A DNA stretch of 64,000 nucleotides from Gadus chalcogrammus (GCF_026213295.1 NC_079427.1:2549719-2613718); one strand, 5' to 3'; counted from the first letter of the stretch, positions 19,666 through 31,130 are shown. Notes: a model not told the origin generated them from the sequence alone. Translations and numbers: made by a program.

Positions 19666-20271
19666 GGTACGGCCACACCAACCGCGTTGCTCGCGTTGGG
19701 GGCGTTGAAAATCGGCATTTTTGCATAGGGAACCATTGGTCTAGGCGCGGTACACGCGTTGAAGCGTTGAAGCGTTGCGTTGGGGGCGTTGGGCGCGGCA
19801 GTTGCACGTAATTACGCACGTAAACGCAGTAACGCGCCCAACGCACCAAGTTCAGAGTTCAGAAAATTTAACTTTCAACGCTCCAACGCGTGACGCTTAG
19901 CCAATCAGCGTGGCGCTTGACCCGACGTCACTGGCAGAGAGTAGTGAGCTTGCACAGAAGCATACGGCCGACATCTTTCTTTATTCTGGGTGGAAATAGT
20001 AACATAGTTACGCCATTAAATGCGTTTATGGAAACATTTCTAGCGAGAAATGTGCATTTTACTTTCATAATGTTCGCTCAGTGAATGTGAAGGATGTTTG
20101 GTTTGATAGTTATGACGAAGAGGGAACGCTCCGTTCACTTGCATGGACAATGGACTCATCTAGCTGCGTTGACGCGTTGGAGCGTTGAACCACCACACAC
20201 TGGTCAAGCGTCAGGTTAGGCGCGGTACTCGCGTTGTCCAACGCGAGTAACGCGGTTGGTGTGGCCGCACC
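19666..20271. mobile_element. TIR element A (GGTACGGCCACACCAACCGC ends)
   Basis: Starts GGTACGGCCACACCAACCGC and ends with the inverse, GCGGTTGGTGTGGCCGCACC. It interrupts the hAT gene. Internal repeats of GCGTTG and CAACGC give it strong self-complementarity. A related second element begins only 42 bases later. Confidence 0.82.
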
Positions 20272-20313
20272 ATTGCGTTGGGGGCGTTGGGCGCGGCAGT
20301 TGCACGTAATTAA
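20272..20313. repeat. Short duplicated spacer between elements A and B
   Basis: ATTGCGTTGGGGGCGTTGGG and the following bases to CACGTAATTA repeat the interior of element A (about 19774-19813). It looks like a partial third copy produced by a template switch or by unequal exchange. Confidence 0.6.
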
Positions 20314-21888
20314 GGTACGGCCACACCAACCGCGTTGCTCGCGTTAGGGGCGTTGAAAATCGGCATTTTTGCATAGGGAACCATTGGTCTAGGCGCGGTA
20401 CACGCGTTGAAGCGTTGAAGCGTTGCGTTGGGGGCGTTGGGCGCGGCAGTTGCACGTAATTACGCACGTAAACGCAGTAACGCGCCCAACGCACCAACGC
20501 CCGGAGTTCAGAAAATTGAACTTTCAACGCTCCAACGCGTGACGCTTAGCCGCGGTAGCCAATCAGCGTGGAGCTTGACCCGACGTCACTGGCAGAGAGT
20601 AGTGAGCTTGCACAGAAGCATACGGCCGACATCTTTCTTTTTTCTTCTGGGTGGAAATAGTAACATAGTTACGCCATTAAATGCGTTTATGGAAACATTT
20701 CTAGCGAGAAATGTGCATTTTACTTTCATAATGTTCGCTCAGTGAATGTGAAGGATGTTTGGTTTGATAGTTATGACGAAGAGGGAACGCTCCGTTCACT
20801 TGCATGGACAATGGACTCATCTAGCTGCGTTGGCGCGTTGACGCGTTGGAGCGTTGAACCACCACACACTGGTCAAGCGTCAGGTCAAGGCTGATTTATG
20901 CTCAGTTACGTAAGCGTAAGCGCAAGCGCAAGAGGCCCTTGCGCGACTTCTCACGTCTTGCGTGCGTCGGGCGATTTTTCTAGACTTGCGTCATTTTTTA
21001 CGTAAGCTTTTACGCGAGCCGCCCAGCCTGCAAGGCTGTGATTGGTCTGCTGGTCTGGTTACTACTTCCTGTCTGGAGTATCACCCGGCAGGCTCATATA
21101 CAAAATCATTAACGTGAAGTGAAGTTAACTTTGCTGCCAAGTTGTGCCAACACATTATTTCGTTTTAAAATGTAGAGAGATATGCACATTTATACAACCC
21201 CAATGATCAACAACTTCTTCACCCCTGTTCCTCTGTTGCCATCATTCACTGTGTATGGGGAGAACACGATCTGGCACATAAACAAACCAACGACTCCCAC
21301 AGACAAAGACGTCATTCTTGAGGTCGTCTTCAACGAAAAACTTTCCTCCACATATTACTCCACCGACTGTTCTGGCGGTAAATTGCTTGGCAACACGCGC
21401 AACACGCGCAACCTAAAAGGGAGCATGAATTGCTTTGAGTAAATTTTGCGCGGAGTTCAGAAAATTGAACTTTCAACGCTCCAACGCGTGACGCTTAGCC
21501 GCGGTAGCCAATCAGCGTGGAGCTTGACCCGACGTCACTGGCAGAGAGTAGTGAGCTTGCACAGAAGCATACGGCCGACATCTTTCTTTTTTCTTCTGGG
21601 TGGAAATAGTAACATAGTTACGCCATTAAATGCGTTTATGGAAACATTTCTAGCGAGAAATGTGCATTTTACTTTCATAATGTTCGCTCGGTGAATGTGA
21701 AGGATGTTTGGTTTGATAGTTATGACGAAGAGGGAACGCTCCGTTCACTTGCATGGACATGGACTCGTCTAGCTGCGTTGGCGCGTTGACGCGTTGGAGC
21801 GTTGAACCACCACACACTGGTCAAGCGTCAGGTTAGGCGCGGTACTCGCGTTGTCCAACGCGAGTAACGCGGTTGGTGTGGCCGCACC
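20314..21888. mobile_element. TIR element B with nested insertion
   Basis: Same ends as element A (20314 and 21888). The block 20516-20880 is repeated at 21452-21830 with few changes, and a segment starting AGGCTGATTTATGCTCAGTT (20888) lies between them. That segment resembles the start of a Harbinger MITE. The two flanking blocks and the spacer imply an insertion plus a duplication. Confidence 0.7.
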
Positions 21889-21929
21889 TTTTTCATTGCC
21901 AAAAGCAACACTATCTGCAACTACCGGCG

Positions 21930-22579
21930 GTGGTGGTTATCGGGTACTAAATTCATAAAGCAAAATTCGGTTTCATAACTCAGGTTAACCTGCAGCAACC
22001 CCGGCGAGTGTGACCACGTCGGTGGATCATCTAGAAAACACTCTTGAGTTCGCTGTCACGTCGGTGGCGTACATAGGAAAATAAAACTCAAGGTTGCAGC
22101 GGCAACCCCGGTGAGTGCGTTGACCACGTCGGTGGTAACAACTCGGGCACTCGTGAGTATGACCACGTCGGTGGCACGTTATCTAATACTCATGGTTTGA
22201 CTGCAGTAACCCCGGTGAGTGCGTTGCTCACGTCGGTGGGAACAACTCAAGCACTCGTGAGTTCGTTGCGCACGTCGGTGCGGTACAACTCAGAACTCTA
22301 GTTCGTTGCAGCAACCCCGGTGAGTGCGTTGCCCACGTCGGTGGGAACAACCCAAGCACTCGTGAGTTCGTTGCGCACGTCGGTGCGGTACAACTCAGAA
22401 CTCCACGTTCGCTGCAGCAACCCAGGTAGTGCGTTGACCACGTCGGTGGGCACAACTCGGGCACATGCAAATTTAATTACCACGTCGGTGGCATAATATC
22501 AAACACTCAAGTGCAGGGCACTCGGAGTTCATTGAACACGTCGGTGTTCAACACGGAAGTACACAATATTTGCTGCAGC
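21930..22579. repeat. CACGTCGGTG tandem array, left part
   Basis: A higher-order tandem repeat in which CACGTCGGTG recurs about 11 times, alternating with GCAACCCCGGTGAGTGCGTT and GCACTCGTGAGTTCGTTG segments. Units are about 45-60 bases and diverged. The array continues at 30850 beyond the gypsy element, so the element landed in it. Confidence 0.85.
22576..22579. repeat. Target-site duplication CAGC (left)
   Basis: CAGC directly before the left LTR equals CAGC directly after the right LTR (30850-30853). Confidence 0.85.
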
Positions 22580-23517
22580 TGTAACCGATGTCTTTCTGCG
22601 TTGTGTCTTGTATCTTCCAGTGAGGCACACACAGGAGTCGAGTACTAGAGGTTTATTCTTTCCAAAGGAGACAAAACAACACGGGCGTCACACACAATCC
22701 GGGATATCACTCTCCACTCAGCTCCGTGCATCAGCGCTCACTCACGCTAGACACATATATCCTGTGACTTTCAATAAATACATGTAAGGAATAAATTATA
22801 AAAATGTAAACAAAGCATAAAATGATCTCAAATAAATTAATTAAATAAAAAGACAGTATATTAAATATATACACTAATAAAGGAAATAAAATATAATAGA
22901 GAATTGTCATTTTCCTCACACTCATTTTACATATTTTACCATAAACAAAGACACATAACAGGCATACCTTTCCAAAGGAGACAAAACAACACGGGCGTCA
23001 CACACAATCCGGGATATCACTCTCCACTCTACAAAACAAAGGAAGCAAACAATTGACCACACATACCGGATAAAACAACCGCATTTGAAATATCAAGGCG
23101 GGAAAAAACTAAGCTACCACCGGCTCAAGCTAGGTTACGAGTTAATCAAAATCCACCCTTCCAACAGTTCAATTAAATTGTCTAAAGCACCAGAGTTTCT
23201 CCCGCATGCCTAAAAGCACGTCACAAAGCAGTGTGAACCACCACAGCCGTTCAAGGGCAACAAACAAGGGGTTAACATAAAAATCTAACGGAGAGAGACA
23301 CAAACGGAACTCACCAGCTCCGTGCATCAGCGCTCACTGACGCTAGACACACAGGTGCAACGCCAAACCACTCCCCCGGGAAACAAAAGGCATGCCATAC
23401 GGAACAACGAAATCAACTTACAACTAGGAACCAATATTTGGTGGAGTTCACAATAAAAAAGGTATGAACAATGATAAAAAAATAACACAAAATAAAATTA
23501 AATTTAGCTCGGCTACA
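22580..23517 (-). repeat. 3' LTR of the gypsy element
   Basis: 938 bp, plus-strand start TGTAACCGATG and end GGCTACA. Inside, 22659-22719 is repeated at 22969-23029, and AGCTCCGTGCATCAGCGCTC at 22720 recurs at 23314, so the LTR contains an old internal duplication of about 310 and 595 bp spacing shared by both LTRs. Confidence 0.95.
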
Positions 23518-23531
23518 TACTCCCCTCTGAA
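23518..23531 (-). promoter_or_regulatory. Polypurine tract
   Basis: On the minus strand TCAGAGGGGAGTA directly precedes the 3' LTR, as expected for the primer of plus-strand synthesis. Confidence 0.7.
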
Positions 23532-23837
23532 CTTCACCAAAATACCTTAAGACTTTAGCAGAACACTCCAATACATTCACGTTATGCAACTCATTAGTTA
23601 CTCATATTACTGAGAAAATGGCCGAGGAGGGCTGCGCAACCCTCCAGGGTACACTTGCAAAAAAGGGTGCCTTTTACACCACCTTACACATTACTTCATA
23701 AAGGTAATACTTAAATATACCTTTCAAAAGACAAGGAGTACCTAATATTTATCACTGCTACTCTAACACATTTTCAACCCAAACACTGGATTAAAGAATT
23801 GTCTCAAGGTACTTGATGGCTTACAGAGGTTCATCAC

Positions 23838-26800
23838 TCAAGCTAGTATTTTCCTCTGGGTCATGTTCTGAATGAGTCTATCTACAGGTTTCACCAGCCT
23901 ACCCACCCTTGTTCTAATACGGGAGACAACACTGATCACAGTGCTTGGGGGGTCATTGCTACAGCCTGTTTCATCGACCACACTTGACACACTCATTGAC
24001 CTCCGGCTAACACTTTCCCGCAGGTCAATGTCTCCAAGCTCTTCATCATCGTCAAGACATGTTTGGACAACAGAAGCACTATCCAGAACCCAACTGGATG
24101 TCCTGTCTTCTGTGACATCACCTGTCGCCACATCTGACACGCGGCTTTGTGTCTCGTCATGAATCGACTCAGATGACTCAGTGAACGATGCGTCAACATC
24201 CTCTTCATCTTCCACCTCAAGTGGAAGAAAGTTTGCGCACAGGAGGCGATTGCGATGCACAACCTTTTCACGGCCACTGCTTGTATTCCTTATCCGATAG
24301 GTATGACACCTAGGATCTCTTGAGACCACCATGTACGGGACAGACTCCCATTTGTCAGACAATTTCTTGCGTCCCCTTTCACATTTGTTTGACAAGAGTA
24401 CTTGGTCTCCCTCAGCGATGTCATGACCTTTGGTCCTCTTGTTGTACAGTTCAGTTTGGTGTTGCTGACTGGTGACAGCATTGGCCTGAGCAGATGATAA
24501 TGCCTCTTTTAACTCCTCCCTCAGTTTAAGGACATATTTATCATAGTCAGCGATGTCACAGTCCCTCTCCACATTGTGGAACATCACGTCAACTGGGAGT
24601 CTGGGGATCCTCCCATACATTAGATAGAACGGGGCGTAGCCTGTTGACTCGTGGGCAGTGCAGTTGTAGGCGAAAGTCAACGTCTGCAACATCTGGGGCC
24701 ATTTTTGCTTGGCTCTTGGAGGGAGAGCTCTGATCATGCTTCCCAATGTCCGGTTGAAGCGTTCAACCACACCGTTTCCCATGGGATGATAAGCCGTTGT
24801 CCTCGACTTCTTTACACCAGAAATCAGCAGTAACTCTCGGATCAACTGGCTCTCGAAGTTGGCTCCTTGGTCGGAGTGAATTCTCTCTGGGAAGCCGTAG
24901 ACACAGAAGTATCGATCCCAGAGCTGACGGGCAACCTGCTTTGCTGACTGATCGTGACATGGAAAAGCGTGAGCCATTTTTGTGAAATGGTCAGTGATGA
25001 CCAGGACATCGACAGTTTTTCCATTTGGGATTTCGGCTGACCAAAAGTCAATGCAGACCATCTCGAGGGGGCTTGTTGTTTTGATGCTCTCGAGAGGCGC
25101 TCTCCCTTCAGGTTCGGGTGTCTTGCTTACCACACAGCGCTTGCATGACTTGACATATTCACGGACATCTCGTTCCATGTCAATCCAGAAGAACCTCTGC
25201 CTCGCAAGATATAGAGTCCTATGCTGTCCCTGGTGCCCAGCCTCATCATGGACACCCTGCAGAGCCTGCTTGGTCAGTGATGCAGCCACGACATACTGGT
25301 AACGCCTTCTCCCAGTTAGTGAGTCTTTGATCACTCTATACAGGATACCATCCAACATCTTGAGCTTTTCCCACTGCTTTAGAGTTTTCTGGACTTTGAG
25401 AGGCTCTTTGACTCTTTCTCGCCTCGATGGTCTACTACCACGTGACACGTAGTGTATGACTCTTGCCAGTATAGTGTCTTCCTGTTGCTTGTCTTGGAGC
25501 TCTTTAAGGGAGAAGACAGGTAAGGCACTTTCACCTGGTGGAACGAGCTTATGCACATTGTTTGCCAGCCAGGAGATCACTCGTCCTTTGGGTCCCTCAA
25601 CCCACTCAACTTGACCATCCAGGACGGCTGTCACTTCTTCACTGCTCATTGAACTGCATGCCACTTCAGATCCACCCATTTTGACCTCTTGGCAGTTGGT
25701 GCTCAGCCGAAACACATCCTGTATCCTGTCATCTCGGATCTGCTGCGCTTCTTCCAGCAGAGCTCCATACGGCTCTGCTATAAGTCTCTCGCTGACCCGT
25801 GGCTTGACAAAGGGTTGTCTACTCAAGGCATCCGCGACGATGTTCTTGCTGCCTGGGATATATTGGATACTGAAGTCGTATGGAGCCAGCTTCGACACCC
25901 ACCGCTGTTCACAAGCATCCAACTTTGGCTTTGTGAGGATGTAGGTTAACGGGTTATTGTCGGTCCAGACGGTGAAGGAATGTCCCTTTAACCAATGGCT
26001 GAATTTATCACACACAGACCATTTGAGAGCGAGGAACTCCAACCGATGAGCTGGATACTTCATTTGAGGGCGAGTCAGAGCCTTGCTTGCGAAGGCTATG
26101 GGACGTGCCTTGCTCCCTCCTTCGGGGACTTGAGAGAGTACAGCTCCCAATCCATCCAATGAAGCGTCGGTTGAGAGAATGAAAGGGCGTCCAAAGTCTG
26201 GATGAGCCAACACAACTGAGTTCAGTAGAGCAGCCTTTAGTTGGTTGAATGAGTTGCTCTGTTCTTGAGTCCAATCACCTGGGCTGAGCCTTTTGAAGTG
26301 AGAGGCCCGTTTTGCATTGGCCTTTCCAGTGGCAGCGGCGGTCAGGGAGAACAGGGGCTTTGCCATGCTGGAACAGTTTTGTATGAATCTCTGGTAATAC
26401 ATTACCATACCGAGGAAAGACTTGATCCTTTTTGCTGACGGTGTGACTCCATCCTCCATCATCAAATCCGCTTCACTCATGTCTGTGATGACTTGTATCT
26501 TTTCAGAATCAGTAGCAACTCCGTTCTCGTTAATGATGTGGCCCAAGAACCTGACGCTTCGCCTAAAAAAATGGCATTTCTTCGGTGCCAACTTAAGCCC
26601 ATGTCCTCTCAACCGCTTAAAGACCATTTCGAGTCTGTTCAGGGCTTCCTCTTCATTTGGGGCAAAGACCAAAACATCGTCAAGGTAGCACAGCAGGGTC
26701 AAGAAGTTTTGGTCTCCAAAGACACTCATCATGAGGCGCATGAAACTCGCCGGGCTGTTGCACAGGCCTTGGGGTAGTCGGTTGAACTCATGGAGGCCTA

Positions 26801-28327
26801 CTGGTGTAGTGAAGGCAGTAAACTTCTTGTCCTGTTCATGCATGGGGACATTGTAGAACCCCGATGTCAAGTCCATGTCGCTGAATATGGTATTTCCCCC
26901 TAACGCAGCCAAACAGTCAGCTTGGTGGGGTACTGGGTGGGCATCCTTCACTGTGCGAGCATTAAGCCACCGGTAGTCCACACAGATGCGTAGCTCTCCA
27001 TTTTTTTTCCAAACCAGTACTAATGGCGAAGCCCACTCACTTGATGACTTGCGTATGATGTTCTTCTCTTCCATCTCAGAGAGGACTTCTCTTAGTTTCT
27101 GGTATTGGCTTGGTGGGACACGGCGGTATGCTAGACGGAAGGGGCGCTCATCAGTCAGATGAATCCGGTGGACAAAGTCTTTGGCCAGGCCACAGTCCAG
27201 CTTGTCCTTGGAGAACACATCTCCATGCCGCTGTATGAGTTCCACAAGCTGGTTCTTCCAATACAGGGACACTTCACAAGAGTTGATGTCTATATCGTTC
27301 AATCCAAGACCGGCAAGCTTGTCCTGAAGGGTGGTAGTTACAGAGGTATCAGGGACATGGTCAGTGCTTACTCTTACGCTTTGGCCTTGTGCTTTTAGCT
27401 CTGTGTCGGTGACATGGTCCACTCCGAGCTCGAAGTCTTCAAGTGCCACACATGGTGAAACATCAGCTAACTTCATATTCCTCCTCAGTGTTACAGGCTT
27501 GTCACTTGGGTTCACGACCTTCACAGGAACCCACCTGTCTCCACTCATTGATGACACAGTTCTCCCTACCATGATGCTTTTCCGGTTTGAGTGGGACTTT
27601 GAAGGTTCCACCAGTATGGTACTTCCCTCTGAGATAGGAGCCTTTCCAGGAAGCTTTCCCCACACTATGTGCTCCTGTTTGGGCATCAGCGTCACTGCAT
27701 TGGTAAGTTTCACAGTCCCAATGACGTCTGGGATAGTGTCACCTTTCCATCTTGTTATGCCCGAGAGCATGCTCAAGAACTGTTCGATGCCTGGTTCACC
27801 AGTGGAGTCAGCTTTACTCATCACGCGCCAATAGCTGGGATTTTGCTTGAATTGGCGTAGCAGGTGTTTCAGCACATTGGTGCCTACTATCATTTGGTCA
27901 CGCTGACCTGGCACGACTAATGTGGGCACGATTGCTTCTTGTCCATAGATTTTCAACTTTAACTGATGAATGCACTTGGGCCGCACATGCACACCACCAC
28001 AACCCACCAGAAAGATGTCTTCGCTGGACTGAGCATTCTCTGAGAGCAACCCTGCCTTGTGGAGCTCCTCTTCTGCTTCTTCGCTCATTGTACAAGCCAT
28101 TGAGCCTGTGTCTAGCATTGCGTGCAGTGCAACTTGGTCATCAACCAGCACATCAGTGTAGAATAGATCATCTGCTTTCTCGAGCTTGTGTATATTCTGA
28201 AAAATCATGACACTGCCATTCGGTGCAGTCTTGCAGCTCTCTTCATATATTGAACGCGAGTCTTCTTCAGTTTTGAGGGTCTGACATAACACACTCACAC
28301 TTTTCCCTCCGTAGTGTGAGCGACTTA
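23838..28327 (-). CDS. pol: Gypsy Pol (protease, RT, RNase H, integrase)
   Basis: The frame is open from just after the gag stop to 23838. Counting from codon 28298 it has 1486 codons. Protease motif LDTGS is near residue 63. Reverse transcriptase shows DMDLTSGFYNV and active site YLDD near 538. RNase H shows STDASLDGLGAVL near 710, E in HRLEFLALKW and D in VADALSR. Integrase has an HHCC finger (GHQGQHRT ... SCKRC), then Asp in CIDFW, Asp in HSDQG and Glu in VVERFNRT. The C-terminus has no chromodomain that I recognise. No good ATG starts it; 28298 is GTG. It lies in the -1 frame relative to gag, so it is made as a Gag-Pol fusion by frameshifting. Confidence 0.95.
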
Positions 28328-28334
28328 GTTTCCC
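28292..28334 (-). promoter_or_regulatory. -1 ribosomal frameshift signal at gag/pol junction
   Basis: On the minus strand the slippery heptamer GGGAAAC (28334-28328) ends exactly at the gag stop TAA. After a 5-nt spacer (TAAGT) comes a 9-bp stem, CGCTCACAC with GTGTGAGTG (one G-U pair), around a 13-nt loop. Re-reading GGG AAA after a one-base slip enters the pol frame without a stop. The heptamer fits the X XXY YYZ rule in the gag frame. Confidence 0.9.
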
Positions 28335-29677
28335 TGGTTAGGTGTGTGGTTCTCTGCTTGGGTTTGCCGTGGTACAGCTCGTGTGCAATCTCTCCTTGCG
28401 TGGCCAGGTTCCAGGCACCCGAAGCACCTGTTCTCTTTCATGCAGTGTTCACGTGTGATGTGAGTCTTGTCACCACATACACGGCAAGAAGTGGGGCGTG
28501 TCCACGGGGTCGGCCGTTGGACAGGTGAAGCTGCTCTGGCCATGATGCCTTCCAGCATGCTCAGTACTCGTTCTAAGGCCCCTGCTTCTGAAGAGGTGAC
28601 TGCACTCACCTTTGGCTGTGTAGGAGGTTCTTGAACTCCAGCCCTCATTGCAGTCAGCTCTTCAACTACAGGTAAACAGGTAGTGGCAGCTGCTGTCACC
28701 ATTTTGAACTTCTCTGCTTTAATGGGCCTCCTCCTTGCCTGGTGCTCCCTCTGGTGTTCATCGATAGCCTCTTGCACTTCCACGGCTGACCATTTGCTGA
28801 TAGGCTTACACCGGAACACACTGGAGAGTTCTGGGTTGGGGCAGTTCCTGATGAACATCATAGCAATTTGCGCTGACATGGTCTCCCTCTTTTCTCCACT
28901 TTTCCCCAGATACCGGTCAGCATGCTCAGCTGCTGCATTGAGCCGGACCCAGTAATCTACTGGGTTCTCATTTGCATCGGGATGTGTAGAATAGAAGTCA
29001 GCCATCGGTAAGCTGGACATGGGAGAATCACTGAAGTATCTTCTGAGTATGTCGTATACCACTTCAGGGTGTGTGCTGACATCGGCACTACTCTTCAGCC
29101 CCACTTTAACGATACTCTTAGCTCGTCCCAAAAGGTGACTGAGGATTTCATCGGCCTGCTCTGAGGTTGGACAGTTATTTTTATGCAGGTAAGTATCCAT
29201 CACCTCTATCCACTCTTGTACTGTGTATTTGTCAGAGCCATCTCCTCTAAACATCACTGGTTCCTTGACAGCTGCTTTTACCATGATGTTTAGTCGAGAC
29301 ATATCAACTGGGGAAGGCATGGGCTCGAGTGGAGGGGAAGTCATGGGAGGTGGTGAATGGAGCCCCAGTGGCAAAGCGAATGGAATGGTGGAGTGGGGAG
29401 TCATGGGGGGTGGGCAATTGAGTTTGGGGGTACTTGTTTGGTTGGCTAATATGCGACTCACAACAGTGTTACCAATGTGGGTTCCCAGCTCCCCTAAGAG
29501 GTCACGCAGTTGTGCCAGAGTGTCATTATCAGCAGTGGCGGGAGTGGAAAACATCTGCCTTGCTACAGGCGTACCATTATCTATACTCTGAGGGCTGCTA
29601 ATGCCTGGCGTCCTAGTTTGCTCTGCATTCCCTGGTTGCAAACACCCTCTACCCATCCCAAATCGTGTAAAATCCAT
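28325..29677 (-). CDS. gag: Gypsy Gag
   Basis: 450 codons from ATG at 29677, about 235 bases after the 5' LTR. The N-terminus is Pro/Thr-rich. A capsid-like region follows (VMFRGDGSDKYTVQEWIEVM, ILSHLLGRAKSIVKVGL, YFSDSPMSSLPMADFYS). Near the C-terminus are a Cys-rich CRVCGDKTHITREHC and a true zinc knuckle CFGCLEPGHARRDC (CX2CX4HX4C) for RNA binding. It would assemble the cytoplasmic particle and is the main product, with Pol made by frameshift. Confidence 0.92.
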   Translation of the reverse strand: MDFTRFGMGRGCLQPGNAEQTRTPGISSPQSIDNGTPVARQMFSTPATADNDTLAQLRDLLGELGTHIGNTVVSRILANQTSTPKLNCPPPMTPHSTIPFALPLGLHSPPPMTSPPLEPMPSPVDMSRLNIMVKAAVKEPVMFRGDGSDKYTVQEWIEVMDTYLHKNNCPTSEQADEILSHLLGRAKSIVKVGLKSSADVSTHPEVVYDILRRYFSDSPMSSLPMADFYSTHPDANENPVDYWVRLNAAAEHADRYLGKSGEKRETMSAQIAMMFIRNCPNPELSSVFRCKPISKWSAVEVQEAIDEHQREHQARRRPIKAEKFKMVTAAATTCLPVVEELTAMRAGVQEPPTQPKVSAVTSSEAGALERVLSMLEGIMARAASPVQRPTPWTRPTSCRVCGDKTHITREHCMKENRCFGCLEPGHARRDCTRAVPRQTQAENHTPNQGN

Positions 29678-29891
29678 TATAATTAAAACACAATGAATAT
29701 GGTGGAATATAACAGTCGAAATGTGATGTTAAAATAATATTTAACTGTACAGGGACACTGTATTTGAGGAAAAATAATAATAAATTGTGGAAAAACACAG
29801 CCACAAATAAACGGATCCTTCCTGCTTGCTGTACGATACGCTTACTTGCTCACAGCATAACCTCGGCGATCTGCAGCGGCTGATCTGAAGA

Positions 29892-29909
29892 ATCCGGGTC
29901 ACGGCACCA
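29892..29909 (-). promoter_or_regulatory. Primer binding site, tRNA-His type
   Basis: On the minus strand, two bases after the 5' LTR, the site reads TGGTGCCGTGACCCGGAT. The 3' end of vertebrate tRNA-His predicts TGGTGCCGTGACTCGGAT, so 17 of 18 bases agree. Confidence 0.82.
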
Positions 29910-29911
29910 TT

Positions 29912-30849
29912 TGTAACCGATGTCTTTCTGCGTTGTGTCTTGTATCTTCCAGTGAGGCACACACAGGAGTCGAGTACTAGAGGTTTATTCTTTCCAAAGG
30001 AGACAAAACAACACGGGCGTCACACACAATCCGGGATATCACTCTCCACTCAGCTCCGTGCATCAGCGCTCACTCACGCTAGACACATATATCCTGTGAC
30101 TTTCAATAAATACATGTAAGGAATAAATTATAAAAATGTAAACAAAGCATAAAATGATCTCAAATAAATTAATTAAATAAAAAGACAGTATATTAAATAT
30201 ATACACTAATAAAGGAAATAAAATATAATAGAGAATTGTCATTTTCCTCACACTCATTTTACATATTTTACCATAAACAAAGACACATAACAGGCATACC
30301 TTTCCAAAGGAGACAAAACAACACGGGCGTCACACACAATCCGGGATATCACTCTCCACTCTACAAAACAAAGGAAGCAAACAATTGACCACACATACCG
30401 GATAAAACAACCGCATTTGAAATATCAAGGCGGGAAAAAACTAAGCTACCACCGGCTCAAGCTAGGTTACGAGTTAATCAAAATCCACCCTTCCAACAGT
30501 TCAATTAAATTGTCTAAAGCACCAGAGTTTCTCCCGCATGCCTAAAAGCACGTCACAAAGCAGTGTGAACCACCACAGCCGTTCAAGGGCAACAAACAAG
30601 GGGTTAACATAAAAATCTAACGGAGAGAGACACAAACGGAACTCACCAGCTCCGTGCATCAGCGCTCACTGACGCTAGACACACAGGTGCAACGCCAAAC
30701 CACTCCCCCGGGAAACAAAAGGCATGCCATACGGAACAACGAAATCAACTTACAACTAGGAACCAATATTTGGTGGAGTTCACAATAAAAAAGGTATGAA
30801 CAATGATAAAAAAATAACACAAAATAAAATTAAATTTAGCTCGGCTACA
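29912..30849 (-). repeat. 5' LTR of the gypsy element
   Basis: 938 bp, the same length and internal duplication as the left LTR, ending CTCGGCTACA at 30849. As 5' LTR in this orientation it should hold the promoter. Confidence 0.95.
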
Positions 30850-31130
30850 CAGCAACACCGGTGAGTGCGTGACCACGTCGGTGGCACATCAAGGGCACTC
30901 GTGATTTCGTTGACCACGTCGGTGTTCAACATGAAAGTTCACAATACTTGCTGCAACAACACCGGTGAGTGCGTGACCACGTCGGTGGCACATCAAGGGC
31001 ACTCGTGAGTTCGTTGACCACATCGGTGGTTCAACGCGAAAGCACTCAGGTCACGCAGCGACCCCGGAGAGTGAATCGACCACGGCAGTTGGTACAGCAC
31101 GAAAGCACTCGTGGCTCGCTGCGTAACAGC
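30850..31130. repeat. CACGTCGGTG tandem array, right part
   Basis: Begins with the duplicated CAGC and continues with CACGTCGGTG units (GCGTGACCACGTCGGTGGCA twice) that become diverged (CACATCGGTGG, CACGGCAGTTGG) before ending near 31130. Confidence 0.8.

Larger units (their letters stand above)
22580..30849 (-). mobile_element. Complete Ty3/gypsy LTR retrotransposon, 8270 bp
   Basis: Two 938-bp LTRs (22580-23517 and 29912-30849), each TG...CA, flank gag and pol on the minus strand. Domain order is gag, protease, reverse transcriptase, RNase H, integrase, the standard Ty3/gypsy order; there is no envelope gene. A tRNA-His-like primer site, a purine tract, a 4-bp target duplication and intact frames are all visible. 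The LTRs have identical length and I found no difference in the stretches compared, so the insertion is very young and may be active. Lack of a frame between pol and the 3' LTR (23518-23837) suggests only a short 3' untranslated region. Confidence 0.95.

Noticed and set aside
22228..22483. Repetitive minus-strand frames
   Set aside because: Products of the CACGTCGGTG array, not a gene.
27331..27834. Plus-strand frames inside the gypsy pol region
   Set aside because: Shadows of the long minus-strand pol frame.
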